Source: Chloroflexus sp. MS-G (GTDB taxonomy: Bacteria > Chloroflexota > Chloroflexia > Chloroflexales > Chloroflexaceae). From it: DNA of 34,817 nucleotides. How positions within the stretch are numbered: the first letter of the stretch is position 1; each line of letters begins with the position of its first letter. Location: NCBI RefSeq assembly GCF_000735195.1, contig NZ_JPIM01000049.1, positions 1 to 34,817 of the forward strand, read 5' to 3'. The position numbers were made by a program, and so were the translations under genes. This document shows positions 34,104 through 34,817 of this stretch, one piece after another. Below the pieces are notes generated by a model. That model was not told the DNA's origin and ran no database searches. It saw nothing but the letters and a program-made list of their open reading frames with translations.

Positions 34104-34367
34104 CTAATCGCGTAGTTTCTGGCCTGTATACGGATCGTAGCGCCATTCACCGGTTGGGTCTTGTGCTGGCTGCGGAAATGCTACTTCCTCTTTCGGCATA
34201 ATGATCCAGAGCACAATGTAGATAAGAGGGCTAAGTCCGCTCAGCACAGCTAATACGAAAATGAGGCGAACGATAGTACTGTCGATACCAAAGTAACGGG
34301 CGAGACCACCACATACGCCGCCGATTATGCGGTCGGTTGCACTACGAGTAAGACGGTTCGTTGTCAT
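34104..34367 (-). CDS. PspC-domain membrane protein
   Basis: From ATG 34367, preceded by AAGGAG, the protein has 87 residues. The first half carries the PspC signature (RIIGGVCGGLARYFGIDSTIVRLIFVL), followed by a second hydrophobic stretch (LSPLIYIVLWIIMP). PspC proteins are small membrane proteins linked to envelope-stress responses. No pspA or pspF gene is next to it. The C-terminal 30 residues (GEWRYDPYTGQKLRD) are hydrophilic. It is divergent from the small secreted protein starting at 34558. Confidence 0.85.
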   Translation of the reverse strand: MTTNRLTRSATDRIIGGVCGGLARYFGIDSTIVRLIFVLAVLSGLSPLIYIVLWIIMPKEEVAFPQPAQDPTGEWRYDPYTGQKLRD

Positions 34368-34557
34368 AGCGTTACTCCTTAATCGCTCAACAGATTTCCA
34401 CTTCCTGCCTATACGACGTTGGCGAGATATGTTTGTTGCAGAACAATCCACGATCTTCTCATGATCACTTCATAATTCCTTCACAGTCTTGCTCTATTAT
34501 GACGATAGCGCCAGTAGGTGCAACGAAACCGCAAATAACTGCAACGGAGGTGCAAGG

Positions 34558-34817
34558 ATGAAACGGATGGTCTTACGTGCTTTGAGTAGTGCAGTGCTGG
34601 CATTGGCCCTCCTTTGGTTTTCACCAATAACGGCCCGTGCCGCCTATGAAGGAGTGACCGATTCAGCGTCAGTAGCGTTGGCGTATGGTCGTGGTGGTGG
34701 CGGGCGCGGTCTGGACAATGTGAGCGTGGGATACCTGATTCGCACGCTGAGTTCACTGACCGGGCTTGATCCTGTCACTATTCGCACCGAGTTACAAAAC
34801 GGACGGAGTCTGGCCCA
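34558..34817 (+). CDS. Secreted protein, N-terminal part (runs off the right edge)
   Basis: ATG 34558 follows GGAGG (34546-34550) by seven bases. Eighty-six codons are visible. Residues 1 to 28 are a signal peptide with a likely cut after Ala28 (TARA then AYEG). A glycine-rich segment (GRGGGGRG, near residue 45) is followed by the start of a helical region (VGYLIRTLSSLTGLDPVTIRTELQNGRSLA). That last part resembles repeats found in small secreted bacterial proteins of unknown function, where TGLxxxxIRxELQxGKSLAxIA recurs. More copies may lie beyond the window. No function can be given. Confidence 0.7.
   Translation, partial: MKRMVLRALSSAVLALALLWFSPITARAAYEGVTDSASVALAYGRGGGGRGLDNVSVGYLIRTLSSLTGLDPVTIRTELQNGRSLA

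Noticed and set aside
1..34817. CRISPR array, tRNA or rRNA genes
   Set aside because: No regularly spaced direct repeats and no tRNA or rRNA sequence were seen.

Overview
The window looks like a stretch of chromosome from a filamentous anoxygenic phototroph of the Chloroflexus type (phylum Chloroflexota). This placement is an inference. It rests on the kinds of genes present (menaquinone methyltransferase, Rex, several very large GT-C membrane glycosyltransferases, a DUF4230 protein, a PRK-like kinase beside a short transaldolase) and on short GC-rich hairpin repeats between genes. No rRNA, tRNA or CRISPR array was recognised. Coding density is high and most genes carry good Shine-Dalgarno sites.

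Region 1 (1 to about 1905) is an IS607-type mobile element on the minus strand: a serine recombinase (tnpA) and a TnpB nuclease that runs off the left edge. TnpB keeps all its RuvC and zinc-ribbon motifs. The tnpA frame does not stop at the usual place and reads on through about a third of tnpB.

Region 2 (1945 to 14878) is a long minus-strand run. In order of transcription it holds coaBC and a co-translated HEAT/SH3 membrane protein, a GT-C glycosyltransferase, then a tightly packed set: GT-C with TPR, GT2 of polyprenyl-phosphate type, UPF0104-type membrane protein, SAM methyltransferase and an asparaginase homologue. These are followed by menG, a DUF4230 protein and a response regulator with a degenerate receiver. 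The GT2, membrane protein and GT-C genes could form one lipid-linked glycosylation pathway.

Region 3 (14879 to 20575) has rex on the plus strand, divergent from coaBC across a hairpin-containing intergenic region. Two more GT-C membrane glycosyltransferases follow on the minus strand, separated by a 193-bp element with matching inverted ends.

Region 4 (20617 to 24921) is a minus-strand run: M15 peptidase fusion protein, SDR dehydrogenase, transaldolase and PRK-like kinase. Region 5 (25127 to 34817) is mixed. It holds a secreted CAP protein, phenylalanine hydroxylase, a MIP18/SufT-like protein, an AspT/YidE-type transporter, a DinB-fold protein, an M20 dipeptidase, a TspO-related membrane protein, a secreted protein of three Ig-like repeats, a fructosamine-kinase-family protein, a PspC protein and the start of a small secreted protein. 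Several convergent gene pairs here are separated by hairpins that could act as terminators.

Three families of dispersed hairpins recur: CCTTCCTCTC/GAGAGGAAGG, GTAGGGGC-type or GGGCGGGT-type, and CTCTGTG/CACAGAG. Together with the degenerate active sites in the asparaginase, the PRK-like kinase and the amidase-like domain, they are the main unusual signals.
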